From Bovifimicola ammoniilytica (lineage in GTDB: Bacteria; Bacillota; Clostridia; Lachnospirales; Lachnospiraceae): DNA of 64,000 bases. A program made the position numbers and the translations under genes. The first letter of the stretch is position 1, and every line of letters begins with the position of its first letter. This document shows positions 7,303-15,088 of this stretch, in pieces. The notes under the pieces are model-generated. The model did not search any database. It worked only from the letters and a program-made list of their open reading frames with translations, and had not been told where the DNA came from. Location of the stretch: contig NZ_JAOQJN010000005.1 in assembly GCF_025567085.1 (NCBI RefSeq), forward strand, positions 124,001-188,000. Direction: 5' to 3'.

Positions 7303-8775
7303 ATGAGCGAAGCAATAGGCATAGCAAAGGGCATCGGGGAGTGGATATATAATAACACTTTTTATATAAATATTATTTTGGGCATAATAATTATATTCTT
7401 CCAGAGACGTGATCCGACTTCGGTGTGGGCATGGCTTCTGCTTTTATATTTCATACCTATTGTCGGTTTCTTCTTATATCTTGTAATCGGGCATGATTAC
7501 CATAAGAGTAAAATGTTTCGAATTAAAGAAGTAGAAGACGAATTAAATGGAGCAATTAAGAAACAGGAGAACCGGATATTTAATAATGAATTCAGTATTA
7601 CAGATGAAAGGGTGCGGGAATATTCGGATTTAGTATTATTTAATCTGGAGACGAGCAGCGCAATCTACAGTGAGGATAATAAAGTCAAAGTATTTACGGA
7701 TGGAAATGCCAAATTCGATGATTTAATAGAGGAGATGAAGAAAGCGACAAAGTTTATTCATATACAATATTATATTATCAGTAAAGGTGAATTATTCGAC
7801 AGAATATTCGAGGTGTTGAAGAAAAAAGTCGCACAGGGTGTAGAGGTAAGAGTTCTCTATGACAGTATGGGCGGCAGATATTTAGGAAGAAAAAATGTAA
7901 GGAAAATGAAGCAGGCGGGTATCAGAGTCGGTGAATTCTTCCCAGCATTCCTTGGAAGATTCCAGATGCGTTTTAACTACAGAAATCACAGAAAGATTGT
8001 GGTTATCGATGGCAAATGTGCATATGTTGGCGGTTTTAATGTTGGAGATGAGTATATAAGTAAGAATAAGAAATTCGGATATTGGAGAGACACACATCTT
8101 AAAATAGAGGGTGCGGCAGTTAATGATCTTCATATAAGATTTCTGCTTGACTGGAATTATACGACTAAAGAGAATCTGTTCGGCATAGAGAAATATTTCA
8201 ATAATAAGCCATTGCATTACAATAGAAATGTAGGTGTACAGATTATTTCAAGTGGTCCTGATTCAAAGAGACAGGAGATAAGAGATAATTACCTGCGATT
8301 GATTAATAAAGCAAAAGAAAGAATATATGTGCAGACACCATATTTCATACCGGACGACAGTGTGTTGCAGGCACTTAAGATTGCAGCATTGTCAGGAGTA
8401 GATGTGCGGCTTATGATACCATGTAAGCCTGACCACCCATTCGTCTATTGGGCAACATACTCATATGCGGGAGATCTTATAGATGCGGGAGTCAGATGTT
8501 ATTGTTATGAAGCGGGCTTCCTGCACGCAAAAGGAATGGTGGTAGATGGTCTGGTAAGTTGTTATGGAACAGCTAATATGGACAGACGAAGCTTTGCATT
8601 AAATTTCGAAGTAAATGCAGTTGTCTATGATCCTGATGTTTCATGGCAGTTAGAGAAGAAATTCTTAGAAGACCTGACGAAATGCAGAGAAATAACAAGA
8701 TTTAATTATAACAGAAGAACATTATGGATAAGATTTAAAGAGCAGATATCAAGGTTGTTAGCACCGCTTATGTAG
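7303..8775 (+). CDS. cls: Cardiolipin synthase (PLD superfamily)
   Basis: Transfers a phosphatidyl group between two phosphatidylglycerols to form cardiolipin at the membrane. 490 residues, typical for bacterial Cls. Two N-terminal membrane helices (~20-34 and 42-63) are followed by two HKD motifs: H229-x-K231-x4-D236 and H408-x-K410-x4-D415, each followed by the G-G-F-N or G-T-A-N-M-D loop. The start has GGAG upstream. The NodB-type deacetylase follows 47 nt later on the same strand. Confidence 0.95.
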   Translation: MSEAIGIAKGIGEWIYNNTFYINIILGIIIIFFQRRDPTSVWAWLLLLYFIPIVGFFLYLVIGHDYHKSKMFRIKEVEDELNGAIKKQENRIFNNEFSITDERVREYSDLVLFNLETSSAIYSEDNKVKVFTDGNAKFDDLIEEMKKATKFIHIQYYIISKGELFDRIFEVLKKKVAQGVEVRVLYDSMGGRYLGRKNVRKMKQAGIRVGEFFPAFLGRFQMRFNYRNHRKIVVIDGKCAYVGGFNVGDEYISKNKKFGYWRDTHLKIEGAAVNDLHIRFLLDWNYTTKENLFGIEKYFNNKPLHYNRNVGVQIISSGPDSKRQEIRDNYLRLINKAKERIYVQTPYFIPDDSVLQALKIAALSGVDVRLMIPCKPDHPFVYWATYSYAGDLIDAGVRCYCYEAGFLHAKGMVVDGLVSCYGTANMDRRSFALNFEVNAVVYDPDVSWQLEKKFLEDLTKCREITRFNYNRRTLWIRFKEQISRLLAPLM

Positions 8776-8822
8776 TTTTTGGCATTATAAAACATTTACA
8801 GGTGCAGAAAGGAACGAATGAA

Positions 8823-9779
8823 ATGAGCAGTAAAAATACAAGGAAAAGTAAGATGGCAAAAAGAGTTTTACTGATGTCAGGCATTACGTGTGTAATGTTT
8901 TTAGCTTTAGTGGTTATGACAATCGGTTTTATAAAGGTAAAATCAGACAATAAGCAAAATGCCGACAAGGTCAAGGAATTAAATAAATCAAAGGATTCAT
9001 ACAGTAAGGAATTAGAGTCAGTTAATAATGAAAAAGATGACTTAAATAAAAAGGTAACTGAGTTAGAGAGTGAAAAGGAATCACTTGCTGATAAGAACGC
9101 AGAGCTTGAAAGTGTAATGACAGCACAGGGAATTAAGGAAAAGGCAGCTGCTGATAAGAAGATTGTCTATCTCACATTTGATGATGGTCCATCAGATTTG
9201 ACACCACAGTTTCTTGATGCTCTAGACAGCTATGGTATAAATGCTACATTTTTCGTAACATATCAGCCACAGCACGAAGACATTTACAAGGATACAATCG
9301 CAAGAGGAAACAGCATACAGATTCATACGGCATCACATGATTATGACAAGGTATATGCTTCAGAAGAGGCATATATAGCTGATTTCAACGAGATTTTCGA
9401 GTATGTTAAAAATGTAACAGGTACAACACCTAATTATTTCAGATTTCCGGGCGGAAGTACAAACAGCTATGGAAAGAGTATTGTAAAATCAATTGCAAAA
9501 GATATGAAAACTAATGGATATGATTTCGTGGACTGGAATGTAAGTGTGGGTGACGGAAGCGCCAAAGCAACGAAAGACAGTATAATTGCTAAGATACAAG
9601 CTGAATCAGAGGGAAAAAATCATATTGTAATGTTAGCACATGACAGCGGAACTAAAACTGAAACACTTGCTGCTTTACCTGAAATAATTGAATATTATAA
9701 GGCTAACGGATATGAATTCGGTGTAATAAAGGGCAATTTAGATGTGTCATTTGCACAGTTTATAGATTATGAGAATTAA
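8823..9779 (+). CDS. Membrane-anchored polysaccharide deacetylase (NodB domain)
   Basis: Probably removes acetyl groups from cell-wall or extracellular glycans. The ATG at 8823 was chosen (GAAAGGA ~9 nt upstream) over an earlier in-frame GTG. It has one N-terminal membrane helix (~20-40), a K/E/D-rich coiled coil (~42-105), then a NodB domain with T-F-D-D-G-P (~115-120), H-T-A-S-H-D-Y (metal histidines), R-F-P-G-G-S and a closing L-A-H-D-S-G. All expected metal and catalytic residues are visible, so it should be active outside the membrane. The coiled coil suggests oligomerisation or reach into the wall. Confidence 0.93.
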   Translation: MSSKNTRKSKMAKRVLLMSGITCVMFLALVVMTIGFIKVKSDNKQNADKVKELNKSKDSYSKELESVNNEKDDLNKKVTELESEKESLADKNAELESVMTAQGIKEKAAADKKIVYLTFDDGPSDLTPQFLDALDSYGINATFFVTYQPQHEDIYKDTIARGNSIQIHTASHDYDKVYASEEAYIADFNEIFEYVKNVTGTTPNYFRFPGGSTNSYGKSIVKSIAKDMKTNGYDFVDWNVSVGDGSAKATKDSIIAKIQAESEGKNHIVMLAHDSGTKTETLAALPEIIEYYKANGYEFGVIKGNLDVSFAQFIDYEN

Positions 9780-9789
9780 TCAGATGAGG

Positions 9790-9818
9790 TTTACATTTGG
9801 TGGTCAGGGTGTTATAAT
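9790..9818 (+). promoter_or_regulatory. Promoter of the mgtE leader transcript
   Basis: TTTACA (9790-9795), 17-nt spacer, TATAAT (9813-9818). The predicted transcript starts near 9825, about 255 nt before mgtE, leaving room for the leader peptide and attenuator at 9875-10060. Confidence 0.75.
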
Positions 9819-9874
9819 CAACATTGGTTAAAAAGGTAATTCAATTAATGCTAAATTAAAAGGAGGCGAAATAT

Positions 9875-9964
9875 ATGGACAGTTGTGATAGTAATAGTCG
9901 AAGTACATATAACGATGGAACAGACTTGGAATATATTTCAAGTGTCTGTATGTATGCCTTTTAG
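9875..9964 (+). CDS. 29-residue leader peptide of mgtE
   Basis: The ATG at 9875 is preceded by AGGAGGCGAAATAT, a strong ribosome site. The frame encodes 29 residues and stops at TAG 9962-9964. Its first 19 residues hold four Asp and one Glu (M-D-S-C-D-S-N-S-R-S..., then N-D-G-T-D-L-E). Codons 13-15 (AAC GAT GGA) are at the same time one arm of the attenuator described next. By analogy with acidic mgtL leaders of enterobacteria, where acidic/proline codons destabilise ribosomes at low Mg2+, it may sense Mg2+. The analogy is inference; the sequences are not homologous. Confidence 0.65.
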   Translation: MDSCDSNSRSTYNDGTDLEYISSVCMYAF

Positions 9965-10060
9965 ATATATATTTTAGGCCTTATCCATCGTTAGAAATAT
10001 CACAACCACAGATGTTTGTGTAGTATTTTACTACGATGGAATTTTTATGCCCTTTTTTAG
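9911..10060 (+). promoter_or_regulatory. Translation-coupled attenuator in the mgtE leader
   Basis: Three mutually exclusive arms are visible: arm 1 AACGATGGA (9911-9919, inside the leader ORF), arm 2 TCCATCGTT (9984-9992) and arm 3 ACGATGGA (10033-10040). Arms 1+2 pair over 9 bp around a secondary hairpin (ACAGAC 9920-9925 with GTCTGT 9944-9949). Arms 2+3 pair over 8 bp and enclose AAATA/TATTT and CACAA/TTGTG pairs. The 2+3 hairpin is followed by T-rich sequence (10041-10058), as in an intrinsic terminator. Ribosome position on the leader ORF would choose between them. It does not show the conserved M-box (ykoK) sequences. Confidence 0.65.
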
Positions 10061-10078
10061 GGGGAATGGAGGCTTAAA

Positions 10079-11473
10079 ATGGAAAAAGAAGTATTAAAAG
10101 AACCAATGTATGTTGAAAATATCGTATCTATTATCAGAAGTGGACTTAATAAAGAAGAGCTATTAGAAAAATTAAGTGATTACCATGAGAATGATATCGC
10201 ACAAAGTCTTGAATATCTGACTAAAGAAGAACGTATTAAATTATATAATAATCTTGATGCAGAAACGATATCTAATATATTTTCTTATATTGAAGAACCT
10301 GATAAATATATCGAAGAATTAGGAATCGATAAATTAGCCACAATTATCAACGAGATGGACTCAGATGATGCGGTCGATTTATTAGAAAATATTGATGAAA
10401 ATATAAAAAGTCAGTTGCGACCAATTCTGAAAGAAGATGTTAAAGCTGATATCCGTTTGATAAATTCATATGACGAGGAAGAAATCGGTAGTCTGATTAC
10501 TACGAATTATATTAAAATATCTAAAAATCTTACTATCCGTCAGGCAATGCATGAATTGATTAAACAGGCAGGAGAGAATGATAATATTTCTACAATCTAT
10601 GTTGTAGATGAAGCTGATAAATATTGTGGTGTCATTGATTTAAAAGATTTAATTATAGCAAGAGAGCATGATGAACTTGATGATATTATCAGTTATTCTT
10701 ATCCATATTTACTTGACCATGAGAATATCTCTGAGAGTATCGAGAAGATAAAAGATTATGCAGAAGATTCACTTCCTGTATTAAATGCTGATAAGAACAT
10801 AATAGGTATTCTGACTGCACAGGACGTAATTGAGGCAGTAGATGATGAAATGGGTGAGGACTATGCTAAATTAGCTGGTCTGACTGCAGAAGAGGACCTT
10901 AAAGAAACCACAACAGAAAGTATGCGTAAACGTTTGCCATGGCTTATAGTATTATTGGTCTTAGGAATGGGAGTTTCGACAGTTGTGGGTGCGTTTGAAA
11001 ATGTTGTGGCAGTGCTGCCGATAATAATATGCTTCCAGTCTTTGGTACTTGATATGGCAGGAAATGTCGGAACACAGTCTTTGGCTGTAACAATTCGTGT
11101 TCTTATGGACGAGGACTTAAAGGGTAAAGATAAATTATCATTAATTATAAAAGAAGTGAAAGTCGGCTTTAGTAATGGTATGCTTCTTGGCATATTGTCA
11201 CTTGTTTGTCTGGGACTTTACATTAGTTTCTTCAAGGGCTACACATTATTTAATGCATTTATGATATCTGGTTGTGTTGGAATATCATTATTAGTATCTA
11301 TGATTATTTCAAGCCTTGTTGGAACTTTAGTGCCATTATTCTTCCATAAAATAAAAGTGGACCCGGCAGTAGCCTCAGGACCACTTATCACAACTGTAAA
11401 TGATTTAGTTGCAGTAGTTACTTATTATGGATTATCTTGGATACTTTTAATCCAGTGTATACATCTGGCATAG
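10079..11473 (+). CDS. mgtE: MgtE-family magnesium transporter
   Basis: Mg2+ channel/transporter of the inner membrane. 464 residues with the three expected parts: a helical acidic MgtE N domain (~20-140, with D-S-D-D-A-V-D-L-L), two CBS domains (~145-262) ending in G-I-L-T-A-Q-D-V, and a C-terminal domain with about five membrane helices (~285-462) that includes the conserved G-N-V-G-T-Q-S and D-P-A-V-A-S-G-P motifs. The ATG follows GGAGG. The gene stands alone behind a leader-peptide attenuator, so expression is probably set by Mg2+ in addition to CBS/N-domain gating of the protein. Confidence 0.96.
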   Translation: MEKEVLKEPMYVENIVSIIRSGLNKEELLEKLSDYHENDIAQSLEYLTKEERIKLYNNLDAETISNIFSYIEEPDKYIEELGIDKLATIINEMDSDDAVDLLENIDENIKSQLRPILKEDVKADIRLINSYDEEEIGSLITTNYIKISKNLTIRQAMHELIKQAGENDNISTIYVVDEADKYCGVIDLKDLIIAREHDELDDIISYSYPYLLDHENISESIEKIKDYAEDSLPVLNADKNIIGILTAQDVIEAVDDEMGEDYAKLAGLTAEEDLKETTTESMRKRLPWLIVLLVLGMGVSTVVGAFENVVAVLPIIICFQSLVLDMAGNVGTQSLAVTIRVLMDEDLKGKDKLSLIIKEVKVGFSNGMLLGILSLVCLGLYISFFKGYTLFNAFMISGCVGISLLVSMIISSLVGTLVPLFFHKIKVDPAVASGPLITTVNDLVAVVTYYGLSWILLIQCIHLA

Positions 11474-11534
11474 TATTTAATTAGAATAAAGATTAGTATT
11501 ACTAAACAGAAAATAAATAGTATTTTGTATATTT

Positions 11535-11561
11535 AATTTGCCAGATAATGTCTGGCAAATT
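11535..11561. terminator. 11-bp stem-loop between mgtE and the convergent PHP gene
   Basis: Arms AATTTGCCAGA (11535-11545) and its exact complement (11551-11561) with a 5-nt loop between convergent genes. T-runs are weak on both sides; it probably serves both transcripts. Confidence 0.6.
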
Positions 11562-11566
11562 GGCAT

Positions 11567-12349
11567 TTACCGGAAAATATTTTCTAAAGGTGTAAGCTGT
11601 AAGTCAGCCAATGTTTTATATGACAGATTTACGGCTTCGTCCCATATAACTGACGGATTATGACAATCTGAACCTACGATTACCTTAATATCACTACCTT
11701 TAAGGCGTGACCAGAAGCGGTTATCAGGATAAGGATATCGTTTGCCATCAGGATAATCGGTAAGTCCACGTCGTATTCCATTAGCGTTGAATTCTATGAT
11801 GGTTCCGTATCTGGATGCGGCCTCTAATATAATGTCAAATGCTTTATCGCAATTATAATCCCATGCAAAAGGATTAATCATACACAAATCAGGGTGTGCA
11901 AGAATTTTAAAATATCTAGTTGCAAGTCCCTCGCTTATTGCATTAGCATATTCTAAATAACATTCAGTGCTGTCAGCGGAATAAATGCTTTTAGAAGAAT
12001 TATTATCAGACATATATGTGTGTTCGCCGAGTAACAGATAATCAAGTCCGCGTTTCGTAAGAAGTTCTTCATAGTAATTAAGATTCTTACGAAAATATTC
12101 AATCTCTAATCCTTTGTAAAGAGTAATTCTGTCAGAATATATTTCTTTAAGGCGGTCAAGTTCGTTAAGATAATCATCTAATTCACTATATTCCATTCTA
12201 AGACCATAATTTTCACCATCAGGAAATGGTGCGTGGTCGGAAAATCCTAAAATCTTAATGTCGCTTTTAATAGCAGCCAATACATAATCTTCTTCCGTTC
12301 CACCGGCATGTTTACAGCGGCAGGTGTGTGTATGGTAATTAACTTTCAT
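11567..12349 (-). CDS. PHP-family histidinol-phosphatase
   Basis: 260 residues of the PHP phosphoesterase fold, HisJ/HisK-like: it probably hydrolyses histidinol phosphate in histidine synthesis. Metal-binding motifs are visible: N-Y-H-T-H-T at the N-terminus (His6, His8), C-K-H, G-F-S-D-H-A-P-F, L-G-E-H-T-Y, the I-L-A-H-P-D-L segment and the final G-S-D-C-H-N-P. No other his genes are nearby, so another phosphorylated substrate is possible. It lies 8 nt downstream of the plsC stop on the same strand, so the two are co-transcribed. Confidence 0.85.
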   Translation of the reverse strand: MKVNYHTHTCRCKHAGGTEEDYVLAAIKSDIKILGFSDHAPFPDGENYGLRMEYSELDDYLNELDRLKEIYSDRITLYKGLEIEYFRKNLNYYEELLTKRGLDYLLLGEHTYMSDNNSSKSIYSADSTECYLEYANAISEGLATRYFKILAHPDLCMINPFAWDYNCDKAFDIILEAASRYGTIIEFNANGIRRGLTDYPDGKRYPYPDNRFWSRLKGSDIKVIVGSDCHNPSVIWDEAVNLSYKTLADLQLTPLENIFR

Positions 12350-12357
12350 TTTTAAGT

Positions 12358-13080
12358 CTAAGCCCTTTCGTCAAGCATTTCCTGAATCTTACTCTGTGTA
12401 TAGGCACCAAGAAATTTCTTATCTTCTTTGTCTAATTCTTCGATTATAATTGGTTTACCAAAGTCAATAGTTACTTTTCCGCGTTTAACCTTAGGAAAAT
12501 GATTTTCAAAAATATCTGCTGTACCTGTAAGCGCGACAGGAATAATAGGCGATTTAGATTTCTCTGCCATCTTCATACTTCCCTCTTTGAAAGGAAGCAT
12601 TTTACCGTCTTTAGAACGTGTTCCTTCAGGGAAAACAAATACTGACACACCGCCTTTAATCTGTTCTACACCTTTTAATATTGTCTTAAGTCCCTCTTTA
12701 ATATTATCTCTGTCTAAGAAAAGACAACTGATATTTCTCATCCACAGATTAAGAAATGGAACTTTGTTAATCTCTTTTTTCGCTACATATCCGACATTAT
12801 ATGGGATAGTAACATATGATACTAAGATATCAAAAAAGCTGTTGTGGTTACCAACATATAAGCAGGCTTTATCCTTTGGAATATTCTCAACCCCGGTTGC
12901 TTCGATTTTAACACCCGCTATAAACAGACAAATTCTAAAGCCCATCGATACAATGAATTTGCTTGAATTATCCCTTGCCTTAACATTGCATTTACTAAGT
13001 ATCCATTCAATAAGATATATGGGTATACTTAGAATAAAAAATATTACCAGAAATATTGCAATTCCAAAAAGTCGTAACAT
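12358..13080 (-). CDS. plsC: 1-acyl-sn-glycerol-3-phosphate acyltransferase (PlsC)
   Basis: Acylates lysophosphatidic acid to phosphatidic acid at the membrane. 240 residues: N-terminal hydrophobic helix (~3-28), catalytic N-H-x4-D block (His79, Asp84), substrate motif F-P-E-G-T-R-S (~149-155) and a later P-I-I-P-V-A-L block. Length and motif spacing are normal. The ATG at 13080 follows GGAGG. Upstream, about 370 bp separate it from the divergent NAD operon. Confidence 0.93.
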   Translation of the reverse strand: MLRLFGIAIFLVIFFILSIPIYLIEWILSKCNVKARDNSSKFIVSMGFRICLFIAGVKIEATGVENIPKDKACLYVGNHNSFFDILVSYVTIPYNVGYVAKKEINKVPFLNLWMRNISCLFLDRDNIKEGLKTILKGVEQIKGGVSVFVFPEGTRSKDGKMLPFKEGSMKMAEKSKSPIIPVALTGTADIFENHFPKVKRGKVTIDFGKPIIIEELDKEDKKFLGAYTQSKIQEMLDERA

Positions 13081-13248
13081 AAGTCCTCCATAAAATTTAT
13101 TAGTATTAAATTAAATATTAAAGAAGTAATAAGCATCTTGTATACAAGAATACATATCGTATACGCATATAAGAATATAGCAAGAGAACATATTGAATTA
13201 CTTTTTAACACTTTAATCCTATACATTATAACATATTGAGAGGTATTT

Positions 13249-13333
13249 GGATATTTATATTTGTCAAATTTACTTTAACAGATGAATATAGTCTGCAATA
13301 TGTATGTGCAAAGTCTGAGTTATATAAACAATA
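13249..13333. repeat. 85-bp dispersed intergenic repeat, copy 1
   Basis: This segment matches 38629-38713 over about 85 bp, roughly 80-85% identical by eye; shared blocks include TTGTCAAAT/CTGTCAAAT, TACTTTAA and CAATATGTATGTGC. Both copies lie in divergent intergenic regions just upstream of a promoter (NAD operon here, P-type ATPase there) and carry a small stem near the centre. No ORF. It could be a conserved regulatory DNA element or a small RNA; the function is unknown. Confidence 0.6.
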
Positions 13334-13338
13334 TCATT

Positions 13339-13432
13339 AAAGTAGTAAAAAAATACTTTTTTATAAAAACTTCTTGACATTAATATGACATAGTGATATT
13401 GTTATAGAACGAAAGTAGTAAAAAGATACTTT
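13339..13432 (+). promoter_or_regulatory. NAD-operon promoter bracketed by two NrtR-like operators
   Basis: Promoter TTGACA (13374-13379), 17-nt spacer, TATTGT (13397-13402). Two inverted repeats of identical form, AAAGTA-N9-TACTTT, lie at 13339-13359 and 13412-13432, centred 73 bp apart. One is upstream of -35 and one overlaps or follows the start of transcription. The next gene encodes an NrtR-type regulator, so these are most likely its own operators, arranged for repression and perhaps looping. Confidence 0.75.
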
Positions 13433-13448
13433 TAAGGAGAAATGGAAT

Positions 13449-14333
13449 ATGGAAAAAAAACGTAGTAAGGAGAATTTACCAGAACAAGATTGTGGTAGAA
13501 AAGGCATATTAGAAAAACGAAATGCTGCTGGGCTTACCGAAGCAGAGTTTCTGGCAGGTTACAGGCCAAGTGATTATGAGAGACCATCAGTGACAGTAGA
13601 TATGCTGATTCTTGCAATGGATAAGTCGTTTAACGGACTGAAAACTTTGCTGATTCAACGTAAAAACCATCCATACATAGATTGTTATGCATTACCTGGA
13701 GGTTTTGTGGAGATAGATGAATCGGCATATAGTGCAGCTTCAAGGGAACTTGAAGAAGAAACGGGACTTAGAAATATTTATTTAGAACAGCTTTATACAA
13801 TGAGCCAGCCGGACAGGGACCCTCGAATGAGAGTTATAGATATTGCGTATATGGCACTTGTACCAGAGACGAAAGTCGAGGGAAAAGTTAAGGCCGGAGA
13901 TGATGCTAAAGAGGCTTTATGGTTTGACATAAGATTTACGGACAGGAATCTGATTCTTCGGAATGAGGATAGGAATATTGAAATCAGATACAATCTTAAG
14001 AAGAAATCATTTAAGAATGGCGTAATAAAAGTTGAGAATTATGTGCCTGACTTAGTCAGTGATGATGCATTAGCATTTGACCATTCGGAGATAATCTTAG
14101 AAGGGCTTACGAGGCTTAAGAATAAAATAGAATATTCCGATGTTGCATTTAACCTTGTACCAAAGGAATTTACACTTCCTGATTTGCAACGGGTGTATGA
14201 AGTTATTCTGGGTAAGAAACTTTATAAGACGAATTTCAGGGAAAAAATAATCGATAAAGTCAGACTTTTAGACAAAAAAGGAATATCGATAACAGGTAAT
14301 AAGTCATCAGCTTTATATAAATATAAACGTTAG
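13449..14333 (+). CDS. nrtR: NrtR-type NUDIX transcriptional regulator of NAD metabolism
   Basis: 294 residues: N-terminal extension, a NUDIX domain (~48-175) and a C-terminal winged-helix region (~195-294) with the R-V-Y-E-V-I-L-G-K...N-F-R-E-K-I pattern of NrtR. NrtR regulators bind ADP-ribose or related NAD metabolites through the NUDIX fold. The NUDIX box here is complete (G85-x5-E-x7-R-E-L-x-E-E-x-G-L), so enzymatic activity cannot be excluded, although many NrtRs have lost it. It is first gene of an operon with pncA and pncB, exactly the expected targets. ATG follows AAGGAG. Confidence 0.9.
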   Translation: MEKKRSKENLPEQDCGRKGILEKRNAAGLTEAEFLAGYRPSDYERPSVTVDMLILAMDKSFNGLKTLLIQRKNHPYIDCYALPGGFVEIDESAYSAASRELEEETGLRNIYLEQLYTMSQPDRDPRMRVIDIAYMALVPETKVEGKVKAGDDAKEALWFDIRFTDRNLILRNEDRNIEIRYNLKKKSFKNGVIKVENYVPDLVSDDALAFDHSEIILEGLTRLKNKIEYSDVAFNLVPKEFTLPDLQRVYEVILGKKLYKTNFREKIIDKVRLLDKKGISITGNKSSALYKYKR

Positions 14334-14360
14334 TAGAAATGGAGACAGTGAGAAAAATAT

Positions 14361-14930
14361 ATGAAGAAAATATTAGTAATTGTAGATATGCAGAATGATT
14401 TTATAACAGGTCCACTTGGTAATGCGGACTGTCAGGCTGTAGTTAATAATATAATAGAAATTGTGAATAATGAAAAGTATACAGACATTATTCTTACAAG
14501 AGATACGCACCAGGAGAATTATCTTGATACCCGGGAGGGTAAGAATCTTCCAGTCGTTCATTGTATAGAGGGAACGAAAGGTTTTGAGATAGATTCAGAT
14601 ATAATGAGTGCAGTAGAAAATAAATATAAAACTTCAGAAATTATAAATTATCTGAATCAGAAAGAAAATATGCCGATTATTATTAACAAGCCATCATTTG
14701 GAAGTATGGAGTTAGCAAGGCTGTTATCTGAAAATGTAAACGAAGAAGATATCATAGATTTCGTAGGAGTATGTACAGGAATCTGTGTGATTAGTAATGT
14801 ATTACTTGCGAAAGCAGCAATTCCGGAGACAAAGGTAAGAGTTATAGAAAATGCATGTGCCTGCGTAACTAAGGAATCGCATAGAACAGCAATTGAAGCA
14901 ATGAAAATGTGTCAGGTTGAGATAGTGTAG
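14361..14930 (+). CDS. pncA: Nicotinamidase (isochorismatase-like hydrolase)
   Basis: Hydrolyses nicotinamide to nicotinate for NAD salvage. 189 residues; cysteine-hydrolase triad visible as Asp9 (V-D-M-Q-N-D-F), Lys110 (N-K-P-S-F-G) and Cys142 (G-V-C-T-G-I-C-V). The R-D-T-H-Q-E-N-Y metal-site region is present near 48-54. It sits between nrtR (27 nt upstream) and pncB, so regulation by NrtR is expected. Isochorismatase-family proteins share this fold, but the neighbours strongly favour nicotinamidase. Confidence 0.93.
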   Translation: MKKILVIVDMQNDFITGPLGNADCQAVVNNIIEIVNNEKYTDIILTRDTHQENYLDTREGKNLPVVHCIEGTKGFEIDSDIMSAVENKYKTSEIINYLNQKENMPIIINKPSFGSMELARLLSENVNEEDIIDFVGVCTGICVISNVLLAKAAIPETKVRVIENACACVTKESHRTAIEAMKMCQVEIV

Positions 14931-14944
14931 AATAGGAGAAAAGT

Positions 14945-15082
14945 GTGAAAATAATGCTGATGCGGTTATTTTTCACCATGCTATTTGTTTCTGAGCGAAA
15001 ACAAATAGCTTTTATGGCAGCTGAGAAATCGCCTGCGCGAATTTCTCAGCGCCTCTTTGCGACAAGTCGCTCAGAAATGAGG
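14945..15082 (+). repeat. Dispersed hairpin repeat family B, copy 1 (upstream of pncB)
   Basis: A 138-nt element present again at 48253-48390 and in part at 41822-41890. It has four successive stem-loops: GTGAAAATAA with TTATTTTTCAC, GCTATTTGTTT with AAACAAATAGC, CTGAGAAAT with ATTTCTCAG, and CCTC pairing with the terminal GAGG around GCGAC/GTCGC. The third stem differs from the other copy on both arms but still pairs, which suggests selection on RNA structure. The last GAGG is the ribosome binding site of pncB, so folding could hide it. Confidence 0.75.
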
Positions 15083-15088
15083 ATTATT

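Noticed and set aside
9825..10078. M-box (ykoK) Mg2+ riboswitch upstream of mgtE
   Set aside because: The conserved M-box sequences are not visible; a leader ORF with three complementary arms explains the region better.
14945..15088. 48-residue N-terminal extension of nicotinate phosphoribosyltransferase
   Set aside because: The segment is hairpin repeat family B; the standard family N-terminus and a GAGG ribosome site start at 15089.
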